A DNA stretch of 64,000 nucleotides from Halanaerobiaceae bacterium ANBcell28 (GTDB lineage: Bacteria; Bacillota; Halanaerobiia; Halanaerobiales; DTU029). The stretch spans positions 32,240-96,239 of the forward strand of contig JBBJJH010000015.1 in the NCBI GenBank assembly GCA_037623315.1, given 5' to 3'. The notes beneath the pieces are model-generated. The model saw nothing but the letters and a program-made list of their open reading frames with translations. It did no database searches and was not told where the DNA came from. Positions 35,032-42,912 of the stretch are shown piece by piece. Position 1 is the first letter of the stretch. The number at the start of each line of letters is the position of its first letter. The position numbers and the translations under genes are program-made.

Positions 35032-35121
35032 AATTAACTTAGAGCAGTTTCAATAGGTGATGTTTACTATCTTTGAGTAAGGTATTTAATTAATAAAAAA
35101 ATAGTTATAGGAGATGATATA

Positions 35122-36477
35122 ATGAGTTTTCCAAAAGACTTTGTATGGGGTGCAGCAGCAGCTTCTTATCAAATTGAAGGTGCAGCTTTTGAAGATGGTA
35201 AAGGACTTTCTGTTTGGGATATGTTTTGTAGAAAGGAAGGGGCTATCTTAAATAATGATACAGGAGAGATTGCCTGTAACCATTACCATAAGTACAAAGA
35301 AGACGTAAAAATAATGAAAGAGATTGGACTGCAGGCATATCGCCTCTCTATATCATGGCCCCGGGTATTACCAAATGGGACAGGTAAGATAAATGAAAAG
35401 GGTCTTAAGTTTTATGACAAATTAATTGATGAATTATTAGCAAATGACATTGAACCATATGTAACACTATTTCACTGGGACTTTCCTTATGAATTATACA
35501 AAAAAGGAGGGTGGTTAAACCCGGCCAGTTCTGATTGGTTTGCTGAATATACCAAAATAATAGTAGATAGGTTATCAGATAGGGTGAAAAATTGGTTTAC
35601 TATAAATGAACCTCAGGTTTTTATTAATCTGGGTCATAGAGATGGTGTTCATGCCCCTGGTTTGAAGTTGAGTAAGGATGATATTTTGCAAATAAGTCAC
35701 AATGTTTTATTAGCACATGGTAAGGCTGTAAGGGTAATAAGGGAAAATTCTGATCAGGATTGTCGTATTGGTATGGCACCAGTTGGCTCCCCAGTGATGC
35801 CACTAGAAGAGAATGAGGAGAATATTGAAGTAGCTAGAAAAAGTAATTTTCTTGTTAATGAACATAGTGAATTATGGTCAATGAGTTGGTGGATGGATCC
35901 AGTCATTAAAGGTCATTACCCTGAAGATGGTCTAAAAATATATAAAGAGTATATGCCTGATATAAAAGAGGGGGACATGGACATTATTTCTCAACCCATT
36001 GACTTCTTTGGTGTTAATATATATCAGGGAAGTAAGCTTGGATTAGATGGGAATGGCAAGCCATATACTGTAGAAAGAAAAAAAGGATTTGCCAGAACAG
36101 CTTTTAATTGGCCGGTTACTCAAGACGCTTTATATTGGGGTGCTAAATTTTATTATGAGAGATATGGTAAACCAGTGATAATTACTGAAAATGGATTGTC
36201 CAATACTGATTGGGTTTTTTTGGATGGGAAGGTGCATGACTCTCAAAGAATAGATTTTCTCTCACGTTATTTAAAAGGTTTTAAAAAGGCCGGTGAAGAA
36301 GGTGCCGATATTGCTGGATATTTCCACTGGTCAATTATGGACAACTTTGAATGGGCTTATGGTTATCAGGAGAGATTTGGTTTAGTATATGTTGATTTTG
36401 AATCAGGTGAACGAATTATAAAAGATTCAGGATATTGGTATAAAGAGCTTATAGACAATAATGGAAAGAATCTTTAA
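35122..36477 (+). CDS. Beta-glucosidase, glycoside hydrolase family 1
   Basis: 451 residues, full length. FVWGAAAASYQIEGA at the start, acid/base E163 in TINEPQ, nucleophile E356 in IITENGLS, and GYFHWSIMDNFEWAYGY near the end. Cytoplasmic (no signal peptide); it hydrolyses short beta-glucosides. The ribosome site is AGGAGATG. Its likely upstream supplier is the extracytoplasmic GH12-like lipoprotein encoded 1.2 kb downstream. No PTS or transporter gene is adjacent. Confidence 0.95.
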   Translation: MSFPKDFVWGAAAASYQIEGAAFEDGKGLSVWDMFCRKEGAILNNDTGEIACNHYHKYKEDVKIMKEIGLQAYRLSISWPRVLPNGTGKINEKGLKFYDKLIDELLANDIEPYVTLFHWDFPYELYKKGGWLNPASSDWFAEYTKIIVDRLSDRVKNWFTINEPQVFINLGHRDGVHAPGLKLSKDDILQISHNVLLAHGKAVRVIRENSDQDCRIGMAPVGSPVMPLEENEENIEVARKSNFLVNEHSELWSMSWWMDPVIKGHYPEDGLKIYKEYMPDIKEGDMDIISQPIDFFGVNIYQGSKLGLDGNGKPYTVERKKGFARTAFNWPVTQDALYWGAKFYYERYGKPVIITENGLSNTDWVFLDGKVHDSQRIDFLSRYLKGFKKAGEEGADIAGYFHWSIMDNFEWAYGYQERFGLVYVDFESGERIIKDSGYWYKELIDNNGKNL

Positions 36478-36555
36478 TTAGGAATATATTGGGTTCTAAG
36501 TTCAGTTTGATTTTTCACAGAATTTAGCCTAGGATAAAATAATATATGAAAAACT

Positions 36556-36590
36556 AATCCCGTCTTCTTTTGCAGACGGGATTTTCCTTT
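36556..36590 (+). terminator. Terminator after the GH1 gene
   Basis: Perfect 10-bp stem AATCCCGTCT / AGACGGGATT, 8-nt loop, then a T-rich tail. Confidence 0.9.
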
Positions 36591-36606
36591 TCCTTCATAA
36601 AAAAAC

Positions 36607-36635
36607 TTGACTTTTAATAAACAAAATAGTATAAT
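36607..36635 (+). promoter_or_regulatory. Promoter of the DUF2087 regulator gene
   Basis: TTGACT at 36607-36612 and TATAAT at 36630-36635, spacer 17. Confidence 0.8.
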
Positions 36636-36703
36636 GTTTACTATAAAGTAGATATTAATAATGAATATCTAAAATATAATAAATGAACAAGGAAGTGTTT
36701 GTA

Positions 36704-37456
36704 ATGGATTTAAGAGAAATATTTTGGAAGGCATCTTTGGAAGATCTAAAATTAGGTTATATAGAGCAGGAATATGAATACCTTTGTTTATTGTGTGGGA
36801 AAAAGGTTGAGAAGGGAATAGTATATCAGGAAAAAGATACTCATTTTGAAGCAGAGAGGTATATGCGAATCCACATTGAGAAAGAACATGGTTCTGTTTT
36901 TGATTTTTTGATTAATCTGGATAAGAAATTAACAGGGCTTACAGAACACCAGAGTAATCTTCTTCAGCTATTTTATCAGGGAAAAAGTGATGAAGAAATA
37001 CAAAAAGAATTAGAAATAGGAAGTACTTCAACAATTCGAAATCATCGATATACTTTAAAACAAAAAGAAAGGCAATCAAAAGTTTTTCTTACAATGATGG
37101 AATTGCTTGAAGATAAAGATAAGCATGCTCCAACTTTTCTGGAGATTCACAGCACTGCTACTATGGTTGATGATCGTTATAACATAACTCAAAAAGAGAA
37201 AGAAGATGTTTTAAAAAAATATTTTCCTGATGGTTTAGAAGGGAAATTAAGTACTTTCTATATGAAAGAAAAATATAAGCTGATTATTCTACAGGAAATA
37301 ATTAAGAGATTTGAAAGAGATAAGATATATAAAGAAATTGAAATCAATCAAGTGTTAAAAGATGTCTATGATGATTTTGTTACCTTACGACGATATCTAA
37401 TAGAATATGGATTCATGGATAGAAAAGCTGATGGTAGTGAGTACTGGTTGAAATAG
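36704..37456 (+). CDS. DUF2087 transcriptional regulator with zinc-finger-like and HTH segments
   Basis: Start at ATG 36704, 8 nt after AAGGAAG; ATG 36683 lacks a site. 250 residues. N-terminal C28-x2-C31 with H57-x4-H62 could bind zinc. About 85-125 is a LuxR/sigma-like helix-turn-helix (LTEHQSNLLQLFYQGKSDEE, then STSTIRNHRYTLKQKE). The last 75 residues are the DUF2087 domain (YDDFVTLRRYLIEYGF and DGSEYWLK), a winged-helix-like module common in Firmicute regulators. The target is unknown. Confidence 0.85.
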   Translation: MDLREIFWKASLEDLKLGYIEQEYEYLCLLCGKKVEKGIVYQEKDTHFEAERYMRIHIEKEHGSVFDFLINLDKKLTGLTEHQSNLLQLFYQGKSDEEIQKELEIGSTSTIRNHRYTLKQKERQSKVFLTMMELLEDKDKHAPTFLEIHSTATMVDDRYNITQKEKEDVLKKYFPDGLEGKLSTFYMKEKYKLIILQEIIKRFERDKIYKEIEINQVLKDVYDDFVTLRRYLIEYGFMDRKADGSEYWLK

Positions 37457-37477
37457 AACCTTTCTAGACTATATATT

Positions 37478-37512
37478 ATAGGCAGGATATAATACATTCT
37501 GCTTATTTTTTA
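37478..37512 (+). terminator. Terminator after the DUF2087 gene
   Basis: ATAGGCAG / CTGCTTAT stem (one wobble) followed by T's. Confidence 0.7.
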
Positions 37513-37667
37513 TTACATAAAAAATAAAAAAATGATAATAATTCTTTTAATATAGGTAATTTTGCTATATAATAGAATAGAGATATTGTTCTGAATATTT
37601 TTACGAAAATTTTGATTATTACTACTTACTTAAGTTGAAATTTATAAATTACATGGAGGTTTTATAA

Positions 37668-38537
37668 ATGCAAAAGAAAATATTTGTTTTACTATTATTG
37701 TTACTTATACTTATTGTTGTAATGGTTGGTTGTACTCATTTGGATTTGGACTTTGATTTAGAGGATACTGAATTAATAAAGGTAGGTTCTGAAAATTGGG
37801 ATGAGTTTCTTATTGATGAGCATTTTGTTCTAATTAATAATATGTGGTCAACAACTCAAAATACAGAACAGATTATTTTTGTAACTGATGACGGTAGATA
37901 TGGCTGGGAATGGGAGAGAGCTAATACTGATTCAGCTAGTCCTAATTATCCTGAAGTTCTTTTAGGTGTGAAACCATGGGGTGCTCATGATTTCACTACA
38001 GATGTTTTGCCTATACAATTGGGTGAAATTGATTCATTGTTTATGGAGATTGATCTTGATTATAATATCTTTAAAGAAGACGGCTACTGGAATCTTGCTT
38101 TTGAACTCTGGTTAACTGAAGATAAACCAGGTGATGATGTTTCTGATTCAATAACAGATGAAGTAATGATCTGGTTTGATTGGAAAGATGGTCTTTGGGA
38201 TTGGGATCCTCCAGTAGATCCTAATGCTGTAGATGATGGCAATTATACTTATGAGTATAATGTTTCTGAATCAGGGTGGGGTGATGATGACTGGATTGGT
38301 GGAGGATGGACATACAGCCAATTTAGAATTCTTGATAAAGGTACGATCCCGGAAGTAGTTGATTTAAAGCCCTTCTTAGATTATATACAGGAGGAATTGG
38401 GTAGGGGTGATGATATCTGGTTAGGTGCTTTAGAGTTAGGAATGGAATATGAGGATAATACAGCAGGAAATACTATTATTAATTCTTTAAATTATGAAAT
38501 TAACGGGCATCGATTTGAGTCTGGTATGAATAAATAG
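37668..38537 (+). CDS. GH12-like beta-glucanase lipoprotein
   Basis: 289 residues. Signal peptide with lipobox VGC (Cys22), so it is lipid-anchored and extracytoplasmic. The fold signature of glycoside hydrolase family 12 is visible: LINNMWSTTQNTEQIIF and GWEWERANTDSASPNYPEVL, nucleophile E165 in DEVMIWFDW, and acid/base E260 in LELGMEYEDNTAG. GH12 enzymes cut beta-1,4-glucan, xyloglucan or mixed-link glucan. Assigned by motif, not by search. With the GH1 enzyme upstream it would form a glucan-to-glucose route. The ribosome site is GGAGG. Confidence 0.75.
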   Translation: MQKKIFVLLLLLLILIVVMVGCTHLDLDFDLEDTELIKVGSENWDEFLIDEHFVLINNMWSTTQNTEQIIFVTDDGRYGWEWERANTDSASPNYPEVLLGVKPWGAHDFTTDVLPIQLGEIDSLFMEIDLDYNIFKEDGYWNLAFELWLTEDKPGDDVSDSITDEVMIWFDWKDGLWDWDPPVDPNAVDDGNYTYEYNVSESGWGDDDWIGGGWTYSQFRILDKGTIPEVVDLKPFLDYIQEELGRGDDIWLGALELGMEYEDNTAGNTIINSLNYEINGHRFESGMNK

Positions 38538-38566
38538 AGACTTGTAGTAGTATCGTATCCATTTGA

Positions 38567-38595
38567 AACCCCTTCTTTTAAAAAAGAAGGGGTTC
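38567..38595 (+). terminator. Strong hairpin after the GH12-like gene
   Basis: 13-bp perfect arms AACCCCTTCTTTT / AAAAGAAGGGGTT with a 2-nt loop. No long T-run follows, so termination may be partial or mainly mRNA-end protection. Confidence 0.65.
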
Positions 38596-38753
38596 ATTAA
38601 TTTAAATATAAGCAGGAAAATTTCCATTCACAAAGAAATAACAAATATAATAAGCTAGAATTAATAAATTTTACTTTAGCAAATCATAATATAAAATAAG
38701 AAATATAATATGAAATAGCTAAAATAAGGGTGTTGTTTGAAAGGAGTATTGTT

Positions 38754-39107
38754 ATGTCAGCGAAGATACATAAGATGCATTTACTTGAGGATCCTTTTGA
38801 AATGATTAAATCTGGTGAAAAGAAAATTGAAATAAGGTTAAATGATGAGAAAAGGCAGAAACTTCGATTGGGCGATTATATTATATTTTCAAAACTTCCT
38901 GAGAATGAGGAAAAATTAAAAGTAAAAATAACTGCTTTATTACATTATTCTAGTTTTAAAGAATTTTATCAAGATATTCCTTTTGACTTGTTTGGTAGAA
39001 GAGGTAAGAGTTTAGATTATATGCTGGAAGGAACTTATACGATTTATGATAAAGAAAGAGAAAAGAAGTATGGAGCCCTGGGGATAAAGATTAAGTTAGT
39101 AGAATAA
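38754..39107 (+). CDS. ASCH-domain protein
   Basis: 117 residues from ATG 38754, 7 nt after AAGGAG. The ASCH pattern is clear: PFEMIKSGEKKIEIRLNDEK with LRLGDYIIFSKL, then a beta-rich core ending KYGALGIKIKLVE. ASCH domains adopt a PUA-like fold and bind RNA; some are ribonucleases. A GCAGGA motif lies at 38612-38617 upstream. Confidence 0.85.
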   Translation: MSAKIHKMHLLEDPFEMIKSGEKKIEIRLNDEKRQKLRLGDYIIFSKLPENEEKLKVKITALLHYSSFKEFYQDIPFDLFGRRGKSLDYMLEGTYTIYDKEREKKYGALGIKIKLVE

Positions 39108-39188
39108 AATCTATTAATAAATATTAAACTAATTATGATTCGCTAATTTTGCTCAGATTTTTTTACTAATATTATAAGGAGGATCATA

Positions 39189-39392
39189 ATGAAATTTGGT
39201 ATAAGAAAACCCAGCTTGAAAAAGAGAATATCAGCTAGGACAAGCATCAAAAGACAGATGGTTCATAGAGGGAAGTTGAAGATGCCTAAAGGTTCTGGGT
39301 GGTTAAGAAATCCTAAGAAATATGGCTATAATAAAGTATATAATAGAACATCATTTGATTTTTTTAAATTATTGAAGAAGATCTTTAAATAA
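39189..39392 (+). CDS. Small basic conserved protein
   Basis: 67 residues, very rich in Lys and Arg, with AAGGAGGA upstream. The pattern FGIRKPSLKKRISARTS, then GWLRNPKKYGYNKVYNRTSF resembles a family of short basic proteins seen in Firmicutes and their phages. It probably binds nucleic acid, but its function is unknown. Confidence 0.7.
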   Translation: MKFGIRKPSLKKRISARTSIKRQMVHRGKLKMPKGSGWLRNPKKYGYNKVYNRTSFDFFKLLKKIFK

Positions 39393-39477
39393 TAAGAAAA
39401 AACTTACTTATATTAAAGTGAAGATGCTACTGTTGTATACGTTTCTAAATTATCTTTTATAGTAAGGAGCTGATTAT

Positions 39478-40032
39478 ATGGCAATAGTTAAATATGAAAA
39501 TTTTATCGGAGATATATACTATCTTAATAAAAGAAAAACTAAAAAAGGCAATTTGACATATTACTTTTCGAAAAAGAAAAAAGATGTAGTAGAGAAAATA
39601 CCAGAGGGTTATGAGATTGATGAAAAAGCTGATGGGAAAGTTTATTTGATAAAAGAAACTCCTAAAATAATTAGTGGTGAAGAGAAAAAAATTATTGAAA
39701 CCAGTATTAAAAAATATTCGAATGCAAAATATTATCGTGTATATGTAAAAAAAGGAGTAATAACGGTATATCTGGCTCAGGATAATGCGGATTCTTTAAT
39801 GAGTTTTATTGGTCCATTTTCTGATCAAAAGAAATTAAAAAAGTACTTGAATTATAGTTCTAAGATGAGATTTTCTTTAGTGGATGAAAATACAAGGATT
39901 TTCAAAGTGGAAAGGTATTGCTATAGAGGCTCTATTGATGATTGGATTTATTTAGATGAAGGAGAGTTAAAAGATCTTGCTCGAGTATATTGTGCTCATT
40001 TAGGTGAAGATTCTTTTTATGATCTAATATAG
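39478..40032 (+). CDS. Conserved hypothetical cytoplasmic protein
   Basis: 184 residues with AAGGAG before ATG. No signal peptide or membrane segment. Strongly basic N-terminal half (KKGNLTYYFSKKKKDVVEK), then an acidic end. Not assigned to a function. It follows the small basic protein by 85 nt and may be co-transcribed. Confidence 0.65.
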   Translation: MAIVKYENFIGDIYYLNKRKTKKGNLTYYFSKKKKDVVEKIPEGYEIDEKADGKVYLIKETPKIISGEEKKIIETSIKKYSNAKYYRVYVKKGVITVYLAQDNADSLMSFIGPFSDQKKLKKYLNYSSKMRFSLVDENTRIFKVERYCYRGSIDDWIYLDEGELKDLARVYCAHLGEDSFYDLI

Positions 40033-40054
40033 TATTTATCACCCATGATTGTAG

Positions 40055-40395
40055 AAGAGGGTACTTATATCATTTGTATGTTCAAGATTCAACTCTTAAA
40101 ATACTAAATGAATATTTGGTAGAGGGACACAAGAATATAGTCTTAATGGTATTTGATGGTATGGCTTAGATGTTTTAAACCACAGTCTACCCGAAGATAG
40201 TTTCTTAAGAAGAAATATTAAATCCAGGCTAAGTTCTGTATTTCCTTCGACAACTACTGCAGCTATGACTTCTTATAACTCTGGTTTATCACCACTTGAA
40301 CATGGCTGGCTAGGCAAAAAGTATTTTTAGGCCAACATGCCGGTTTGACAGAAGAAGAAGTGATTGTACCATTAATTGTTGTTGATAAGTGTTAA
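40055..40395 (+). pseudogene. Phosphodiesterase/alkaline-phosphatase superfamily relic
   Basis: Decayed gene of the PF01663 kind. Frame 1: NEYLVEGHKNIVLMVFDGMA, then a stop; after a one-base frameshift NHSLPEDSFLRRN, then LSSVFPSTTTAAMTSYNSG and LSPLEHGWLGKKYF, then another stop. The final piece GLTEEEVIVPLIVVDKC matches the C-terminus of the same family, so most of the middle (several hundred codons, with the metal-binding His residues) is deleted. Confidence 0.75.
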
Positions 40396-40528
40396 TATTT
40401 TGATACCAAGAATTACTACTATTAGTTTCTTGACTTTCCTATTTAATAATGATATTTTAGTAACTAGATACTGTTTAGGGGTATGTAGTATTATCCTAAA
40501 TTACCCATTATTTTAAAGGAGGATTTAA

Positions 40529-41545
40529 TTGAAGAAACTTATTAACATCGCACTTATAATATTATTTATACTTATTATATTTTCATCTACAAGCTCTGCA
40601 ACAAATCTTCGTGTAGGGGATAGGGGTAATGGAGTAGAAGAGGTACAAGAATTATTGTATGACTTGGGTTATGATATTCTTGTTGATGGAATTTTTGCTT
40701 ATCGCACAAGAGATATAGTTGAAGATTTTCAGTCAAGTAATGGGCTTATTGCTGATGGTATTGTTGGTAATAAGACATTAAATCTTTTGAAAGAAAGAAC
40801 AGCAGAAATCTCATATACTGTTAAAGCAGGAGATACTCTATCTGAGATTGCATTGAAATTTGATTCAAGTACTAGAATTATTAGTAAAAGAAACAACTTG
40901 CCTTCTGATAGAATAGTTGTTGGTCAGGAAATTTTTATTCCTAAAGCCGGCAGAGGGGACGGTAGAGAAGAAGTTCTTTATTCTACCGTAAATCATCAAG
41001 TTAGAGCAGGTGATTCTCTTTCGGTAATTGCTCAAAGACATGGAAGTTCTGTAAATTCAATAAAAGAAGCAAATAATCTTCGAAATGATCGTATTGTAAT
41101 AGGTCAAAGATTAACAGTACCTCATCGAGCTGAAGGAAATGTTCAAAATAATCGTGAGACAAGTACATTTATTTGGCCAGTTAGAGGAAGAATTACTTCA
41201 CCATATGGTTATAGAACTCACCCTATAACAGGGGGGCAACAGTTTCATGGTGGAATAGATATTGCAGTTCCTACTGGAACAGAAGTGAAAGCTTCTGCTG
41301 CTGGTTCTGTTGTACAAAGTGGTTGGTCTGGTGGTTTTGGACAAACAGTAGTCCTTGATCATGGAGAAGGAGTAAGAACTCTATATGCTCATAACTCACG
41401 CTTATTAGTTTCACCTGGTGATAGAGTAAAACAGGGAGACATTATAGCTTTAGCCGGGAGTACTGGTCAAAGCACAGGGCCACATGTTGATTTTAGAATA
41501 TATTTTGATGGAAAAACAGTAGACCCAATAGATTATTTACCTTAA
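40529..41545 (+). CDS. Secreted M23 peptidase-like protein with peptidoglycan-binding and two LysM domains
   Basis: 338 residues from TTG with a strong AAAGGAGG site. Signal peptide to about 24. Domains: PG_binding_1 (about 26-88, LRVGDRGNGVEEVQELL), LysM1 (95-138, YTVKAGDTLSEIALKF), LysM2 (156-200, HQVRAGDSLSVIAQRHG), then an M23 domain (215-335) with H240-G-G-I-D244. The usual HxH at the end is H319-V-D321, so one zinc ligand is Asp instead of His. It would act on, or only bind, periplasmic murein. Confidence 0.88.
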   Translation: MKKLINIALIILFILIIFSSTSSATNLRVGDRGNGVEEVQELLYDLGYDILVDGIFAYRTRDIVEDFQSSNGLIADGIVGNKTLNLLKERTAEISYTVKAGDTLSEIALKFDSSTRIISKRNNLPSDRIVVGQEIFIPKAGRGDGREEVLYSTVNHQVRAGDSLSVIAQRHGSSVNSIKEANNLRNDRIVIGQRLTVPHRAEGNVQNNRETSTFIWPVRGRITSPYGYRTHPITGGQQFHGGIDIAVPTGTEVKASAAGSVVQSGWSGGFGQTVVLDHGEGVRTLYAHNSRLLVSPGDRVKQGDIIALAGSTGQSTGPHVDFRIYFDGKTVDPIDYLP

Positions 41546-41585
41546 TATCTAAAAAATTATAAGAAAAATTAAGTTTCATTCAAAT

Positions 41586-41626
41586 ATTACTTTTCGCCTA
41601 ATTGCTACAGGAAAAGTAATAATTTT
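41586..41626 (+). terminator. Terminator after the M23 gene
   Basis: Perfect 10-bp stem ATTACTTTTC / GAAAAGTAAT, 15-nt loop, then a T-run. Confidence 0.9.
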
Positions 41627-41808
41627 TTAAATTTATCATACCCCCCACTCGTATTATTTGAGCATTATCTTATACTTAGTTATAGCTATAAAGAATGTTT
41701 ATCATACCAGAAGCAGGAATTATAATGACAGTTAGTTTTTGCTTAAATATTTGTTTAATCATCTAAGGATAGCTAGCACTGGAAAACAGAGTAATTCACT
41801 ATGATTAC

Positions 41809-41838
41809 TTGACATCTTGCATGAATATATGGTAAAAT
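41809..41838 (+). promoter_or_regulatory. Promoter of rex
   Basis: TTGACA at 41809-41814 and TAAAAT at 41833-41838, spacer 18; predicted leader of about 185 nt. A GCAGGA box lies further upstream at 41713. No clear Rex operator palindrome was found over the promoter. Confidence 0.7.
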
Positions 41839-41843
41839 ATTTT

Positions 41844-41991
41844 ACAAACGAATATAATGAAAACAAAATATAGGCTATTAGTAAAAGTGCCTCGCAGATA
41901 AGTTTCGTTTGTTATACTAAAATTTAAATAATCTTTTTGATTCTGAACATTAAAAAGATTGGCCACTTTATAAAAAAGAAGAGAGTAGTGG
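41844..41991 (+). promoter_or_regulatory. Structured 5' leader of rex
   Basis: Three nested or serial pairings: ACAAACGAA (41844-41852) with TTCGTTTGT (41904-41912); AATCTTTTT (41930-41938) with AAAAAGATT (41952-41960); CCACT (41963-41967) with AGTGG (41987-41991). It matches no riboswitch class I know. Confidence 0.5.
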
Positions 41992-42028
41992 AGAAGAAAT
42001 AATTTAATAAATAGCCAGGAGGAGAAAA

Positions 42029-42688
42029 ATGAAAAGAATAATGTCAGTATCTAATGCAACAGTTGAAAGATTACCTTTATATTATCGTTGTCTTGATAAT
42101 CTTCTATCAATTGAAAATGAAGATGTTATATCTTCTAAGGAACTTGGTAGACGCTTGGGGATTCAACCTACACAGGTGAGAAAAGATTTATCTTACTATG
42201 GGGATTTTGGACGCAGAGGAGTAGGCTATGATATTAGAGTACTGAAGAAAAAAATTGGAGAAATTCTAGGTGTTAATAAAATGTGGCCTGCTGTATTAAT
42301 TGGAGCAGGAAACCTGGGTAGAGCCATTGTAAACTATAAAGGTGCTAGAGAAATGGGACTTAATATAGTTGCTGTATTTGATAGTGACCTTAACAAAATT
42401 GGTAATAGTATTGGTTTAATTACAGTTCAAAGTATGAAAAATCTTGAAGAATTTATGGAAAGAGAGCAGATAGAAGTAGGAATTGTAGCTGCACCTGCTA
42501 GTGTTGCTCAGGATATAACTGATAAATTAGTTGATCTAGGGATACATGGTATCTGGAATTTTGCTCCAGCCAGACTTAATGTTCCGGAAGGTGTTGTTTT
42601 ACGTAATGAAGAACTTTCGATAGGTATAGGTTCGCTTATTTATCATATGACTTGGCAGAAAGAAGAATTAAATACAAGTGTCAAATAA
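42029..42688 (+). CDS. rex: Redox-sensing transcriptional repressor Rex
   Basis: 219 residues. N-terminal winged helix with the DNA-binding stretch SSKELGRRLGIQPTQVRKDL and YYGDFGRRGVGY; Rossmann domain with GAGNLGRAI (NADH site) and VGIVAAPASVAQ; C-terminal domain-swap helix. Rex represses fermentation and NADH-reoxidation genes until the NADH/NAD ratio rises. The ribosome site is CAGGAGGAG. Single-gene transcript between two terminators. Confidence 0.96.
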   Translation: MKRIMSVSNATVERLPLYYRCLDNLLSIENEDVISSKELGRRLGIQPTQVRKDLSYYGDFGRRGVGYDIRVLKKKIGEILGVNKMWPAVLIGAGNLGRAIVNYKGAREMGLNIVAVFDSDLNKIGNSIGLITVQSMKNLEEFMEREQIEVGIVAAPASVAQDITDKLVDLGIHGIWNFAPARLNVPEGVVLRNEELSIGIGSLIYHMTWQKEELNTSVK

Positions 42689-42712
42689 ATTTAATTATAT
42701 AGAATCTTTGAT

Positions 42713-42748
42713 AAAACCACTTCTTATTAGATAAGGAGTGGTTTTTTT
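42713..42748 (+). terminator. Terminator after rex
   Basis: 15-bp stem AAAACCACTTCTTAT / ATAAGGAGTGGTTTT (one wobble) with TAG loop and T's. Confidence 0.92.
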
Positions 42749-42781
42749 AATTTAAGAATAATTAAAAGTTGAGTATATTAC

Positions 42782-42810
42782 TTGACTTTATTTTATCTCT
42801 GTGTTATATT
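42782..42810 (+). promoter_or_regulatory. Promoter of copA
   Basis: TTGACT at 42782-42787 and TATATT at 42805-42810, spacer 17. Confidence 0.8.
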
Positions 42811-42815
42811 TTTAA

Positions 42816-42834
42816 TATACCTTATAGGGGTATA
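42816..42834 (+). promoter_or_regulatory. CsoR-like copper operator
   Basis: TATACCTTATAGGGGTATA, an imperfect palindrome of the T-A-C-C/G-G-G-T-A kind bound by CsoR repressors, placed just downstream of the -10 of copA. No csoR gene is in the window. Confidence 0.65.
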
Positions 42835-42912
42835 TGGATATTGTGTTGTAGACGAGAGTTGATGATATGAATGGATGGTATAGAATTATTAATATAAAAG
42901 AGGTGAAAAGTG

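Noticed and set aside
37481..37489. Another GCAGGA promoter box
   Set aside because: It is part of the stem of the terminator after the DUF2087 gene.
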